From contig JADNYV010000213.1 in the NCBI GenBank assembly GCA_015501055.1, positions 1-61,031 of the forward strand: 61,031 nt of DNA, written 5' to 3'. Made by a program: the position numbers and the translations under genes. The notes below the pieces were generated by a model, which ran no database searches, was not told the origin of the DNA, and saw only the letters and a program-made list of their open reading frames with translations. This DNA comes from Mucidula mucida (lineage: Eukaryota > Basidiomycota > Agaricomycetes > Agaricales > Physalacriaceae). This document shows, one piece after another, positions 10,988 to 22,400 of this stretch. How positions within the stretch are numbered: the stretch's first letter is position 1; the number at the start of each line of letters is the position of its first letter.

Positions 10988-13900
10988 CTAGTCGACGGTA
11001 TCAATGACCGCCACAGCCTTCATAGCCTCCACCGCAGCAAGGTGGTATGGCAAAATAGGATTCGCCCCGCGAACACCGCGCTTGGCAGCCGAAAGCACGG
11101 AAAGCGCAAAGTAGGAATGGGTGATGTCGCGGAGGAGCTGCTGGTAGTCAGCAGCGGGGTACGCACAGCCTACGGAGCGTATCTTGTGCAGCAGATGCAC
11201 ATGCAGCATAGTAGGCGCGCCGGACGACGGGACGCGGATGAGGGTAGAGCTGGCGTGAGGGACGAGAGGGAGGGTATGCGGGTATTCCTCGTGTCCGAGG
11301 TCCATAGACGCGCTATCGGCGTCACCCCCATGGGTAGGTGAGGGATCGGGTATGTGTCTGGTATCCAAGCCCATGTCTGAAGGAGTCGGCGGGACAGATA
11401 CGGGCAATGGCGAGTGTTGGAACAATGCGTAGGTAGTAGACGAGACGTCCATGAAGACGGGATTCGATGTGCTCTTGGAGGATTTCGAACTCGACATTGA
11501 AACGGATCGGCCAACCGTCTTCAAGTGTGGGGCAGAAAAATCAAAGTCTGGTCGTGAAGTGAACATCCATGGCGTGGATGGGTCAACCGACACGATAGAA
11601 ACATGAACAGGTCCCATTTCTGTGGGCTCATAAGCCCCATTCTCAAGATGGGAAGTCCAAGCTAACATGAATCATCATCAATTTTAACTCAAGAAAAGCA
11701 GGGGGTAGATCACATACCATCCAACTCAGGTTCCCCCATAGACCCAAACTTAGCAATGACAATCCTCCACTCAATATTTGCACGCTTGGCAAACCGCGAA
11801 GTGAAGTCCCACACTTTAGAAACGAGAAACGTCATCTCATCCACCTCGGTATCCGGATCACCTCCTCCGCCTTTCACAGTCAACCAAACTCCAACGTCAT
11901 GTCCTTCACCACGCTGGTCCATACATGAAGCAAACAGCCATTTCCCGCAGTCGCTTATCGCATACCCGACATGGAGGAATGTTCCCTTCTCCATCACATC
12001 AAGACTAACAGAAGGTGACTCTGTCTTGAGCGGGCTATAAATGACTTTTGACTGCTGTGGCGTTCGGGCAAGAACAAAGGCAGGATCCTCCAGGTACTTC
12101 TTCACCTCTCCGACCTGGAACATTTTCCGTGACATGGAGCGGACGACTGGGACTAAGATACGATCATACAAAGATAAGCATAGACTGTCAAGATGACTGC
12201 TAAACTCCGATCGTAGGATCTGTTCAGGAATGAACTGAAACAGAATGTGAGAGTCGGAGGCCTTGGATGCTTTCCGGACGACAGAGAAAAGCTGCCTCAT
12301 CACGGGCGATTGAACATGCATAGTGGCGATGGGCGTCAAGATAAAAACAACAATGTTCGTTCTCGGAGGAGGTTCGGGTATTCCGGTGACAAAGGCGTCT
12401 ATGACAAGTCAATACTGCAAAAAGGTGAAAACGGGGACACTTACCGAAGCTTTTCCTAAGCGCCGAATCGTACCTCATTTTCACGATCCCATCATCGCAA
12501 AAGTCGCTTCTACCGGGAGAGACTTTGCCGAAATGCTTTGCCTAGGTAGAACATGAGCATGTCCCGGTACAGCGACAAGAACACCAACCTCATAAGCCAT
12601 ATGCAAACCCAACAGCCAATCTCTGGCTATGTGTGATATGTCCTCCTGTGACACATCAAACGCAAAGAAGGCTTGAATATCCTTCTTGCCACTCCGAGGG
12701 CCGAGGCCCAGCTTATCCCAAAAGTTCAAGGCTGGAGGCACTAACTCAATGACAGCCTCGCCTTTGCCAACCAACACTTTCGGAGGCTCCAGTTTCTCAA
12801 AACGCGAGTTGCCGCCTCCCGAACTGCCTATAGACTCATTCTTCAGCTCTCCATAATGCGCAGAGCAGAACAACTCACAAAGTCCGAACAGATTATCCAT
12901 GGTAACGGGCGCCTTCACGCCGTCGACAGCAGCAAACAAGCCACTTACAGCCTGTACGTCCCTTCCCCACGTATCACCTCCAGGAGTCGCTCCTTGGCAA
13001 TTGACATCGGACCACACAGCAGACCAGATCTGGTTCTCCACTATCTCACGTCCCAAGCTCTCTGCAGCCGCTTCCAACACTCTCCCTTTACCGCCGCGAC
13101 CCGGGGATACGGGCGTAGGCACCGACGATACCCCCGTTCCAATGGCGACTCCAGAATTGCCGCCAGGATTAACACCGGACCGTAGAGGTCCGCTCAGAGG
13201 GAGCATAAATTCGTGCTTGAACTGTATCGGAAGTAGTGCTGGACCGAGAGGAAGATACACAGGCAAAGGAGTCGAAGGACGTTCGCCCTCGGCATCATCA
13301 TCGCTGTCATCCTCATCCATGTCCTCGTCGCTGTCCTCGAAGTCTTCATCGCCCTCGCACCCATCTCGCGTCTCAGCCCACTCTTTCTCCCAATCATCCT
13401 TCTCAGACCTTTCAGTTGCCTTTTGCTTCAGCATGACCAACCTCTTGATCACGCCCAGACTCGGATCGGTCTTGCGTTCATACCACCCATCTGCTTCGTA
13501 TGGCGGGCTCATCAACCCACTCCGGAACTTGCCCGCACTATATTTGCCGTCCACCTTGCGATAACTGTCGTCGAAAGGAATCGCGTCCCATTCTCCCGTC
13601 GGCTCGTCAGGTGTCACGTTGACATCCGCCATACGAAAATCCGGTATCGTCTTTTCTGGCGCAGGACTGGGAAGTGCATGATTCATATCAGGTGTAGCAA
13701 GATGAGTGTGAACACTGCCAATCCCACCGACATCCCACATCTCCTCCGTAACGCCAGCGGCTGGCGTCAATCCGGTAATAATGCCCGGGACCACGGCAGG
13801 CTTCGTATCGAAGAAACTGAAATCGTCTTCTGTAAAGTCTGCTTCAAAGTCACCCATACCCATCATGCCACTGGGCTCTGCGACATTACTGAAATCGACA

Positions 13901-15344
13901 GAAAGAAAGTCGCTCATCCAATTCGAGTCAAAAGAAGCGTAAGAAGATTGAATGGGTTGAGGATCCACGTCCATAGGCATTTGTTGCATAACGACTGGAG
14001 AGGCATTTCCGGGAGGAGGGATAACAGCGTTAGCTTGCGGAGGAGAGGGATAGAATGTGTCCGCGGTTTGCTGTATTGGTGGTGGAGGTGGCTGCGGTAG
14101 TTGTTGGGGCGGTGACGGTTGTGGTACGGGCTGTGGCGTAGGCTGAGAGGGTAATGGTGTTTGTTGCGGTGCGGGAAATGCTTGCGACGGTGTTCTTGAG
14201 AGCTTTTTAAGACGTTCACGTTCTCGCTCCCGCTCCTTTGCGACTGCGTCGACAAAACCACCAACCTCTTTCGCGATGCGATCAATATCGCGGCTTTTGG
14301 AGCCAGTTAGTGTTCGAAAGGCATTAGCAGAGCTGGGACTGGAGAGTGAGAGGAATGACATGGCGGGAGTAGGCGAACTAGTTCCTGAAGGTGAAGATTG
14401 TAGAGTGGCGGGGAGAGTGGGAATATAGGGTAACGGCGGATGGTTGGAAGACATGGATTGCACGCAGAGACAAGTTGGATAGATGATGGTAACACCCTTG
14501 TCTTCACCCTGCCTGTTCTCTACAATAACCCAAGCAATGATATACGTGTCGGGATCGCGTATGTGTGCCCCGAGCCCGATGAAGGATTCACGAAACTGTT
14601 TGGTCAATGCAGAGGTCGGACCATGGTACCAAGTGAGAAAATATGCCGGCGTCCCATACGGCAGGAGAGATATGGGTGTCCCGGCAGGCAAAGACGGAGA
14701 AAGGGAAACAAAGGACGTCGGGACCAGAATCGGATGCACAATGAGGCGAGACTGGGTGAGGTGAACCTGCAGAAAGCAGTATACAAATGGCCTGCTAAGA
14801 ATGAGCACTCGAAGAGCAGAATAGAGGTGACCGACCGTGTCACTGCCCATGGAGCAGACCATTCATTACTGGGCGCGGCATACGATATCAGGAATCCGGC
14901 CTTGAGGCGACCTCGGACACATGGGGCACGGGCGACGCTGTCGATAAGCGAGTCGCGAACAGCATTAAGAAAGTGGGAAACAGTCGTCCGAAGGGCCTTG
15001 GGCGGGAAAGCGGGTGATACGAGATCCTGCGGGGAAAACGATGACGATTCGACGACTGCGCTCAAGTCAGCGATGTTCAACGACAACACAGCGAGCTCAC
15101 CAGTCAGCCCAGTCAAGTCGAGGTCGCTGAACGGGTCGACCTGGGGCGATATTCGGAATATATGCACACATGAAGTGGCAGCAATGTGCACACTAGTCAG
15201 TAATGAGTCAACGAGCGCGCTGCCGCCATTATGCTCGACGATGCGCCGCCGCAGCGCCTCGATTGTCGTTGGCAGTGGCGATGAAACGACCAGGAAGGCT
15301 ACGTTGGATACGTTGGCGTCGAGCGTCGCGACATTGAGAGACAT
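10988..15344 (-). CDS. MED13: Mediator complex subunit 13 (MED13/Srb9/Ssn2)
   Basis: Nuclear protein of the CDK8 kinase module of Mediator. It links the kinase module to core Mediator and tunes RNA polymerase II transcription. The N-terminal domain begins MSLNVATLDANVSNVAFLVV. After a short intron near 14770-14830 it continues VHLTQSRLIVHPILVPTSF and LPYGTPAYFLTWYHGP. The centre is a long Pro/Gln/Ser-rich, disordered region containing the diagnostic acidic-aromatic segment FTEDDFSFFD. The C-terminal PIWI-like part includes FCDDGIVKMRYDSAL, PEPPPRTNIVVFIL, LHVGYAISDCGKWLFASC and IEWRIVIAKFGSM, ending LPYHLAAVEAMKAVAVIDTV. Introns are inferred near 12547-12593 (47 bp), 12420-12468 and 11669-11709. 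Total length is about 1,400 residues, normal for fungi. The frame is intact. Repeats with an ACGCATATAT core lie directly upstream. Confidence 0.92.
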
Positions 15345-17336
15345 CGAGGAAGCATTGGTGATTACGTAATGCTCTACCTGGTGTTTTATGGCGCCACAAA
15401 GCTCAGGACGTTTCTAAACCAAACTTTTAACGCATATATCTACGCAAATTGATTAAAATGTCCTCAACTCAACATCCGAAGGCTCAATACAGATTTTTTC
15501 ACCAGATTCCAAACGCATATATCCCCACATATGATCATTTTCCCCGCCCTAAAGCTTAGTACGGGATATCTGAACGCATATATTCGTACAATCGATTCTA
15601 ATGTCCTACCCAAAGCTCAGTACGGCTGAACTTGAACGCATATATGGACATGATTTGATTGTCCACTCCACTAACTCGCCACCCCAAGGCTCAGTGCGGT
15701 GTCTAGACCGAATTTTGGGCGCATATACTGCAGAACTTACAGTGTACATAGCAAGACCACAGGAAAAATATCGATCAAAATATATGAGCGTTAGGACCGG
15801 ACTCCTACTGTAATCCCACAGATGCTCTCTGGGGTCACCGTCAAGTAAGAATGCTCGGTCGTCAACTTCTGGACCGTAATGCCACCCTACCGAATCTGGT
15901 CTCCGGAACGCGATTCGCCTGTTCCAGGTGCTTCAGAAGCACCGCGAGCGCAAGAACTTCAGCGCCGGGACTGGCCGCTCCGAGGCATTCTTCGGTATTC
16001 GCGGCAGAAATCTGAAAATGGACGGAAATGACCGATGGCCAACGTCCAAAGACTCGGACGTCAAGCTGGGAGACATTGTGGTCATTTGTAACGGACGGCA
16101 TTCCATTAGGAGTTCTGTGTCGTCTGAATTGCAGAGACAGAAGACACGCATAATCAACATGCAGTTCAGCTGCCTTGACTCGTCCGGACATGCAAGAATG
16201 TTCAGAGCTCGTCGTAAAAAGTCTACCGAATGTTATTCCGGACAGTTCGTCTGAGGTATCTGCGATCCGTAGTACACTTGGGGGAGGGGGAGCGACGATA
16301 AAGGGGAGCGGACTGCTTGATCCAATTCAAAAAAAAAACTTCACGCTGTAGTGGAAGGTCTCTTGCGCATAAAGTGATTGTAAGTGGAGCGGAATAGAAC
16401 TATTGGCTGCCTAAGCAGTCATCAGAACAGAGACCGAAAGGATACTAAGTATAAACGTACATCTTCATGAGACACCATTGAACGTGGGAGTGTAACGAGA
16501 TTCAAGATCCAGAGATATGTTCGCTCCTAGAACAGAGATTTTGAGTTTAAAGGTGTTCGTCTGCGTAGGACCGAGCAAAAAACAGTGAGGATGTTGGTAG
16601 TAATGGTAGGAGAACAGAGCGCCCGTCGAGACAAATGCACTTGCCGATCACCGCCGTTCGCGCTGGAAGGTAAAACAGCACTGAATCACATTGGGTACAT
16701 ACAAGTGGTCGTTTTTGGCACAAGACTGATCCTCATAGCGTCGGCTATTTTATGGAACGAACAAGCTATGGATACACCAGTTTGCAATAAGCGGCCGCCC
16801 CCCACGACAGTGAGATTGTCAAGAGCAGGTGCAAAACGAACATAGACTGAATGTCGTTGAATTTTGACGCGCATTATTAGAAGATTCATCGTCAGGTTTC
16901 AGGCACCCGTCGAGCAAGGTCAAACTGGCGCATTTCAGCGAGGGACTAAAGGAGTGCAGAGCCGGAAGGAACGATGTAATAACAGCTGGTCATAGAGTTG
17001 TGACAGGCGGGCCCTGACGTGCTAGTATGTAATATCGAAGCTGCGAGCGGATCGTGGCGAGCGGCGATTCGCGAAAGCAGGAGGCTAAGAGCAAGGATGA
17101 CATGAGCGACAGATTTCTCCGATCCCATCCGATCACGTGATGAAACCAGGTCGCGTTGTACCTTGACTAGACCTTGACAGCAACCACCATTTGTCTTTGA
17201 AGTCGGCTCACATTGTTTGATTTCTTTCTCTCTTCTCGTCCGCTATTTCTCTCAAGAACGCGTTGACGGGACCGATCTTCCTCCGAGTCACACAGGGTTA
17301 AGCGCCAGCCCTACTGCCCTTGGTGCTGCCACCACT
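15345..17336. other. Long gene-poor region between MED13 and the PARP-like gene
   Basis: Divergent upstream regions of MED13 (-) and the PARP-like gene (+). The left 390 bp hold a spaced repeat array (described separately). From 15790 to 17210 I see only short open frames on both strands (for example 15862-16254) without splice sites or domain-like sequence. The last ~60 bp before 17337 are pyrimidine-rich (tttctttctctcttctcgtc), typical of a fungal promoter. Confidence 0.45.
15390..15730. repeat. Five-copy spaced repeat with ACGCATATAT core
   Basis: A degenerate tandem array just upstream of the MED13 start. The core ACGCATATAT begins at 15430, 15513, 15574 and 15636, with a variant cgcatata at 15720. 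Spacings are about 83, 61, 62 and 84 bp. Each unit also has an AAAGCTCAGTACGG-like block 10-30 bp before the core (for example near 15391, 15477, 15551, 15612 and 15686). The linkers are AT-rich. Copies are diverged, so the array is not recent. It could be a cluster of binding sites in the MED13 promoter or a decayed minisatellite. Confidence 0.7.
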
Positions 17337-19078
17337 ATGACAGCTGTGAATCGCAATGCAACTCCCGGGCCTTCTAGGGCTATCGAAATCATTGAAATCT
17401 CAGACGACGAAGAACCTATTCCTCACACAAGAGCCCCGTGTCTTCGTCGCAAGCATGAGGAGAAACTGATTGATCTCACGATCGACAGCGACGAACAGGT
17501 AGACTCCCCATCACCGACAGCAACAGCTCCAAGTCGGAAAGCATTGGGGAAGCGACCGGCCCTTCTGGACGATGATACTCTTAGGAGTCCGAAAGCGGTG
17601 CGAAGTTCCATGGCTACGTTACTGTTTAGCTCATTTTGTCCATAGCAGAGGCTGCGTAACGCAGAACCATTGTTCATCGACCTATCGGACGACGACGAAG
17701 ACCAGTTTTCAAAGCCACCGCGAAGACAACGCCATCGTCCCAATGAAAATGGTCCACCTATATATCTCACCATCGACAGCGATGGGGAACCGCTTGAAGG
17801 CAACGACGAAACCGGTTCAACGATGGACGAGCGCTTGGGCGAAGACTTGCTCCTGCAAGCAGAGCAAGAAAGAGAGCTTCAGGAAAGTCTTAGGCGGGCA
17901 GAGAAATTAAACGTGAGAATCCTCGTACACGTTAGACCCATTTCATCACCTTTTGTTGTTAGGTTGAACAACAGCAAGCGGATGCTGCGCTTGCACGCCT
18001 CCTAGCGAAGGAGGAAGAGAAAGAACTCAACAAGGTCATGAAACAAGTTCAAGAGAAACCTGAGGGCATCGTGTTTAAAGTGGTCATCGACACTGAAACA
18101 AACTCATTAGAGGATGGCTCCCCAGCCCATCCTGACGATCTCGCGCGCTTTGAACCCTGGAAGGATAAACTCAAAACCTTTGGTGTTAAAGTGAAGCGAT
18201 GTCACTTGCTTGCTGTTTCTTTTGTATATCCACTACTGATTCCTACTTCTGCTTGTAGTTCACTGGATAGTCAATTATGAGCTAGAAAAGATATTTGAAG
18301 AGTCCCGCAATATCCTCCGAGACATCTGTGGAGAGGAACCTCAAGAGCTCCAGCTCTTTCACGGGACCAGCGCTCAAAACATAGACTCGTAGGCCAAACC
18401 CTTGCCCTGAAACCTCTACTAAGATTTACAACAGCATTCTCAACAATGGCTTCCGCATTGGTGGACTTGGAGGACATGCCATTGTGAATGGTGCCGTTCT
18501 GGGGTACGGCGTCTATCTTGCTACAGACCCCAATCTTTCCCTATCATATGCCAGGAGTGCTTCTAGAATATTTGCGTGTCGAGGTTGGTTTTCGTTGAAA
18601 ACAAAACTTGATACTAAAGATCCTTTAGTCCTTCCAGGGCGGTCAACGAACGCCGTGCAATATACACATACCCTACCGACATTTCCGGTGGGCAGCGGTC
18701 AGTTCGAAACATATGCCAGCCCGAGTGTCTACGTGGTACGGCACTCTCAGCTAGTTCTTCCATGCTACGTGAGTGTACCAGCACCATGATCTCGACTTGC
18801 ATATAACACTCATTTGGGGTCTTTAGATGATTGAGTTCGAAGTTGTACCGAATCTGGACGGACGTTTTCTCAATTTGGGCGCTCTCGCCGTACCTCCCAG
18901 GTTGCCGGTTATGCCAGTAGGAGGTTTGGGCCTCGCTGGAGGACCTCGGAGGAGAGCAATGCCACCTCCACCTCCACCTCCAGCTCGCGTTCAACCTGTT
19001 AGAAGACAAAAGATGGTTGTTACTGCGACAGAGGCGAAGAGGCGTTCCGCACGGCTCAGAGTGAAAGCTGAAGCCTAA
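17337..19078 (+). CDS. PARP-like ADP-ribosyltransferase with four N-terminal SUMO-interaction-like motifs (copy 1)
   Basis: The N-terminal part has four short hydrophobic-acidic motifs of the SUMO-interaction type: IEIIEISDDEE (17382-17414), LIDLTIDSDE (17466-17495), LFIDLSDDDED (17670-17702) and IYLTIDSDGE (17760-17789). A charged helix follows (EQERELQESLRRAEKLN), then AALARLLAKEEEKEL and a linker. The PARP catalytic fold follows: LFHGTSAQNIDS/ILNNGFRIGG (NAD-binding His), YGVYLATDPNLSLSYA (Tyr) and PSVYVVRHSQLVLPCY. At the third triad position, where PARP1 has Glu, Val is seen. H-Y-V suggests mono-ADP-ribosylation or loss of activity (family knowledge). The protein ends with a proline tract and a basic tail, RRSARLRVKAEA. 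About six introns are inferred. A diverged copy lies at 32543-34294. The likely location is nuclear, by inference from the basic tail and SIMs. Confidence 0.82.
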
Positions 19079-19443
19079 CTGTACACTGTCAAGCTTTACC
19101 ATTAGTGCAATGATCATGAACTTGTCTACAATCAAATTGCAACCAAGCAAGTCTGAGTAGTTGAGCCTCATCAGTGAAATCTGTAGGATATTATTTCTGG
19201 GATGTACGAGAAGTAGATAAGATCTGCGTAACTGACTTGCTACACGAAAATCCTGTATACTAAATCTAGAATTGGAAGCGTTGAACGTTTTAGTGTATCT
19301 TTGGAATCAGGGCGCGTGATTTTCGGTGGCAACGAGAGCGATCACTGTGCACAGCCACATTTCCTGCTTTACTCCTGCTCCCTCACCATCGAGCTCGTTG
19401 TCGGATACGGTCGTCTGTCCCCATCGCGCGACAATAAACAGAG

Positions 19444-22400
19444 ATGGCGGAGGCTGGCGACGGCAACATCAAGGTGGTCGTGCGATGTCGACCCCTCAAT
19501 TCGAGAGGTGCGTGTTGGACTCATTACCGCCATGTTCCATGCTCAGCGCCCCGACGACAGAGCTCGCGCGCGGTGCCAAGCCGCTCATTCGTATGCAGGG
19601 AAACCAGACGTTTATCGACCCTCCCGAGGCTGGTTCGGCGCAGGACTCGAAGCGCGCGACGGAGCGAAAGACAATGGCATTCAGCTTCGACAAGAGTTAC
19701 TGGTCGGCTGGGCCTCGCGATGAGCCGCAATACTGCTCTCAGCAGACACTGTACGATGATCTAGGCAAGGAGCTCCTTGACCACGGATTTTCGGGGTTCA
19801 ATGCGTGTATTTTAGCCTGTACGTCTCCCTGTTACTCTGCGCTATTAGGTCCTCATATTTCGCTGCAGATGGGCAAACTGGTACGTGTAAATAGCCTCCA
19901 GCCACGCGATGTATTGACCGTTTGATCCAGGATCCGGAAAGTCGTACAGGTATGTCTCATTCTGACTCCGCTACATGTTGAACTGACGCGTCTTTGCAGT
20001 ATGATGGGATGTCAGTAACGCCTCACTATACCATTATAACTAATTCAAACTTATTAACAGACGGCCCGGACAAAGGAATTATACCCTTGACCTGCTCCGA
20101 GTTGTTCGTTCGCGTCAACTCAAAAAAGGAAGCAGATCCAAATATCAATTTTGTTGTAGAAGTGTCATATATAGAGGTCCGTGTATTTTGCATCTATCAT
20201 CTCACCTTTAACCTTTTCTCTAGATATATAACGAGAAGGTTCGCGACCTACTAAACCCCAAGAACACGGGCAATCTGCGTGTCCGCGAGCACCCAAGCTT
20301 GGGTCCGTACGTGGAAGATTTATCAAAGCTGGTGGTGAACAGCTACGACGAAATGATGACGCTGATGGACGAGGGAAACAAAGCCCGGACGGTTGCCGCC
20401 ACCAACATGAACGAGACCTCTTCTCGATCTCATGCCGTCTTCACCCTCCTCTTGACTATGAAACGACACGACAACGATACGAACCTCGACACCGAAAAGG
20501 TATCACGAATTAGTCTAGTCGATTTGGCCGGTTCCGAGCGAGCCAATTCGACCGGTGCAACTGGGCAACGACTGAAAGAAGGTGCCAACATCAACAAGTC
20601 ATTGACTACGCTGGGAAAGGTTATTTCGGCTTTGGCTTTGGCAAGTGGTGCAGACACGAAGAAGGGGAAGAAGGGCAAGGCCGAAGAATTCGTGCCCTAC
20701 CGTGACTCCGTAGGTTAATCGTCTCCCATCGTTTTCCCATTATTGATAATTTCTGCAGGTCTTGACATGGCTCTTGAAGGACAGCTTGGGTGGTAACTCC
20801 AAGACTGCCATGATTGCTGCTATCGCTCCAGCTGATTACGAGGAAACGCTGAGTACTTTGCGGTACGCCGACCAGGCCAAGAAAATCAGGAACAAGGCTG
20901 TGGTCAACGAAGATCCTAATGCGAAGCTCGTACGGGAGCTCAAGGAGGAGCTCGAAATGCTCAGAGGTAGACCTTCCTTTCACTATGCTTGATTACTTAC
21001 TGACTAGTTTAGCTCGCGTCAGCGTTACGGCCGGGGAAGATCATTTCGACCCAAAAGTCCCGCCCGAAAAGCAAAAGGTTACATATCAGACGAAAGATGG
21101 CCGGATTGAGACGGTTACGAAGGCCGAGCTGCAGGATCGGATGGAGTCGAGTGAGAAGTTGATGCAGAGTCTGAATGAGACTTGGGAGCAGAAGATGGTT
21201 AGGACGCAGGAAGTGCAGAAGGAACGCGAGCAGGCGCTTGAAGAGTTGGGCATCACGGTGGAGAAGAATTTGGTGGGCGTCCACACACCGAAGAAGGTGA
21301 GGTTCTCGCGATCTTGCTGTTGGCAAGGTAGCTGACTTGGAATCCAGATGCCTCATTTGGTCAACTTGGTATGTTTGTCATTCTTGCACGTAGTTGCCAC
21401 TAAACGCCAGCTGCTGCTTCTCAGAATGAGGGTACGCCTGTTTATGTTATGCTTCCTCCAAGTATTAACCGGTTCTTAAGATCCGCTCATGAGCGAATGT
21501 TTAATCTACCAGTTAAAACCTGGCAAAACTATGGTCCGCATGCGCTTCCTCCTGTGAATAGCGCTAATACTTCGCGACAGGTCGGACGTCTTGACAGTGA
21601 GAAAAATGCGGCGATTCGGTTGAGTGGCGATAACATTTTGGAGGAACATTGCTATTTTGACAACGCGGAGGGCAAGGTTTTCATATACAGCATGCCAGAT
21701 AGTGCAACGGTGCGTGCTATCTGTCATTCAATACACCACTCACACTATTCCAACAGTTCTTGAACGGGAAGCAACTTACCCCCGGACAAGCGTACAAACT
21801 CAAGTCTGGTTTCCGTATCATATTGGGTAAGCAGATCGTGTGTATCATAGCCCATATTCTGACTAGAGTTTCTAGGCGACAATCACGTCTTCCGTTTCAA
21901 TGATCCCGAAGCAGTTCGTAAGCAGAGGAATAGAGCCACCATGAAGTCCAATCTGCAGCACAGTATCACTGCGTCTGACATTGAAGCTGGTACCGAGTCC
22001 CCGGCCACACGTGCCGAGTCTACGGTGTCATCCACTGAGGACAACGTTGATTGGACTTTTGCCCAACGAGAAGCTGCGCTGGCTCGTCTTGGCCTCGATC
22101 CTACCTTGGACAATCTGCCTGACGATGATCTGAACAAGCTCTTCGAGAAGATTACGCAGGTGAAAACTATGCGCGATCACCATCTTAAACCACGTCCTGA
22201 AAGCAGTATGAGCCTGAGTCAAGCTGATGACGTTTGGAGCGAGACTGGACGGCCATTCTCTAGTGACGCGACGGGCGACGATACGAGCGTTGATGCTGGA
22301 AGCCCAGAAATCGACACACCTCTGAGGGATGTGCAGAACCAGCTCGAGAGCCGCTTGCAGTCTATCGCTGAGTCGTCTCCAGAAGCAGAGGATCTCAAGG

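Noticed and set aside
12899..13564. 221-codon plus-strand frame within MED13
   Set aside because: Opposite-strand shadow of the central MED13 exon; no independent evidence.
15862..16254. Overlapping 108-109 codon frames on both strands
   Set aside because: Mutually overlapping, no domain or splice signals, and the surrounding 1.4 kb looks non-coding.
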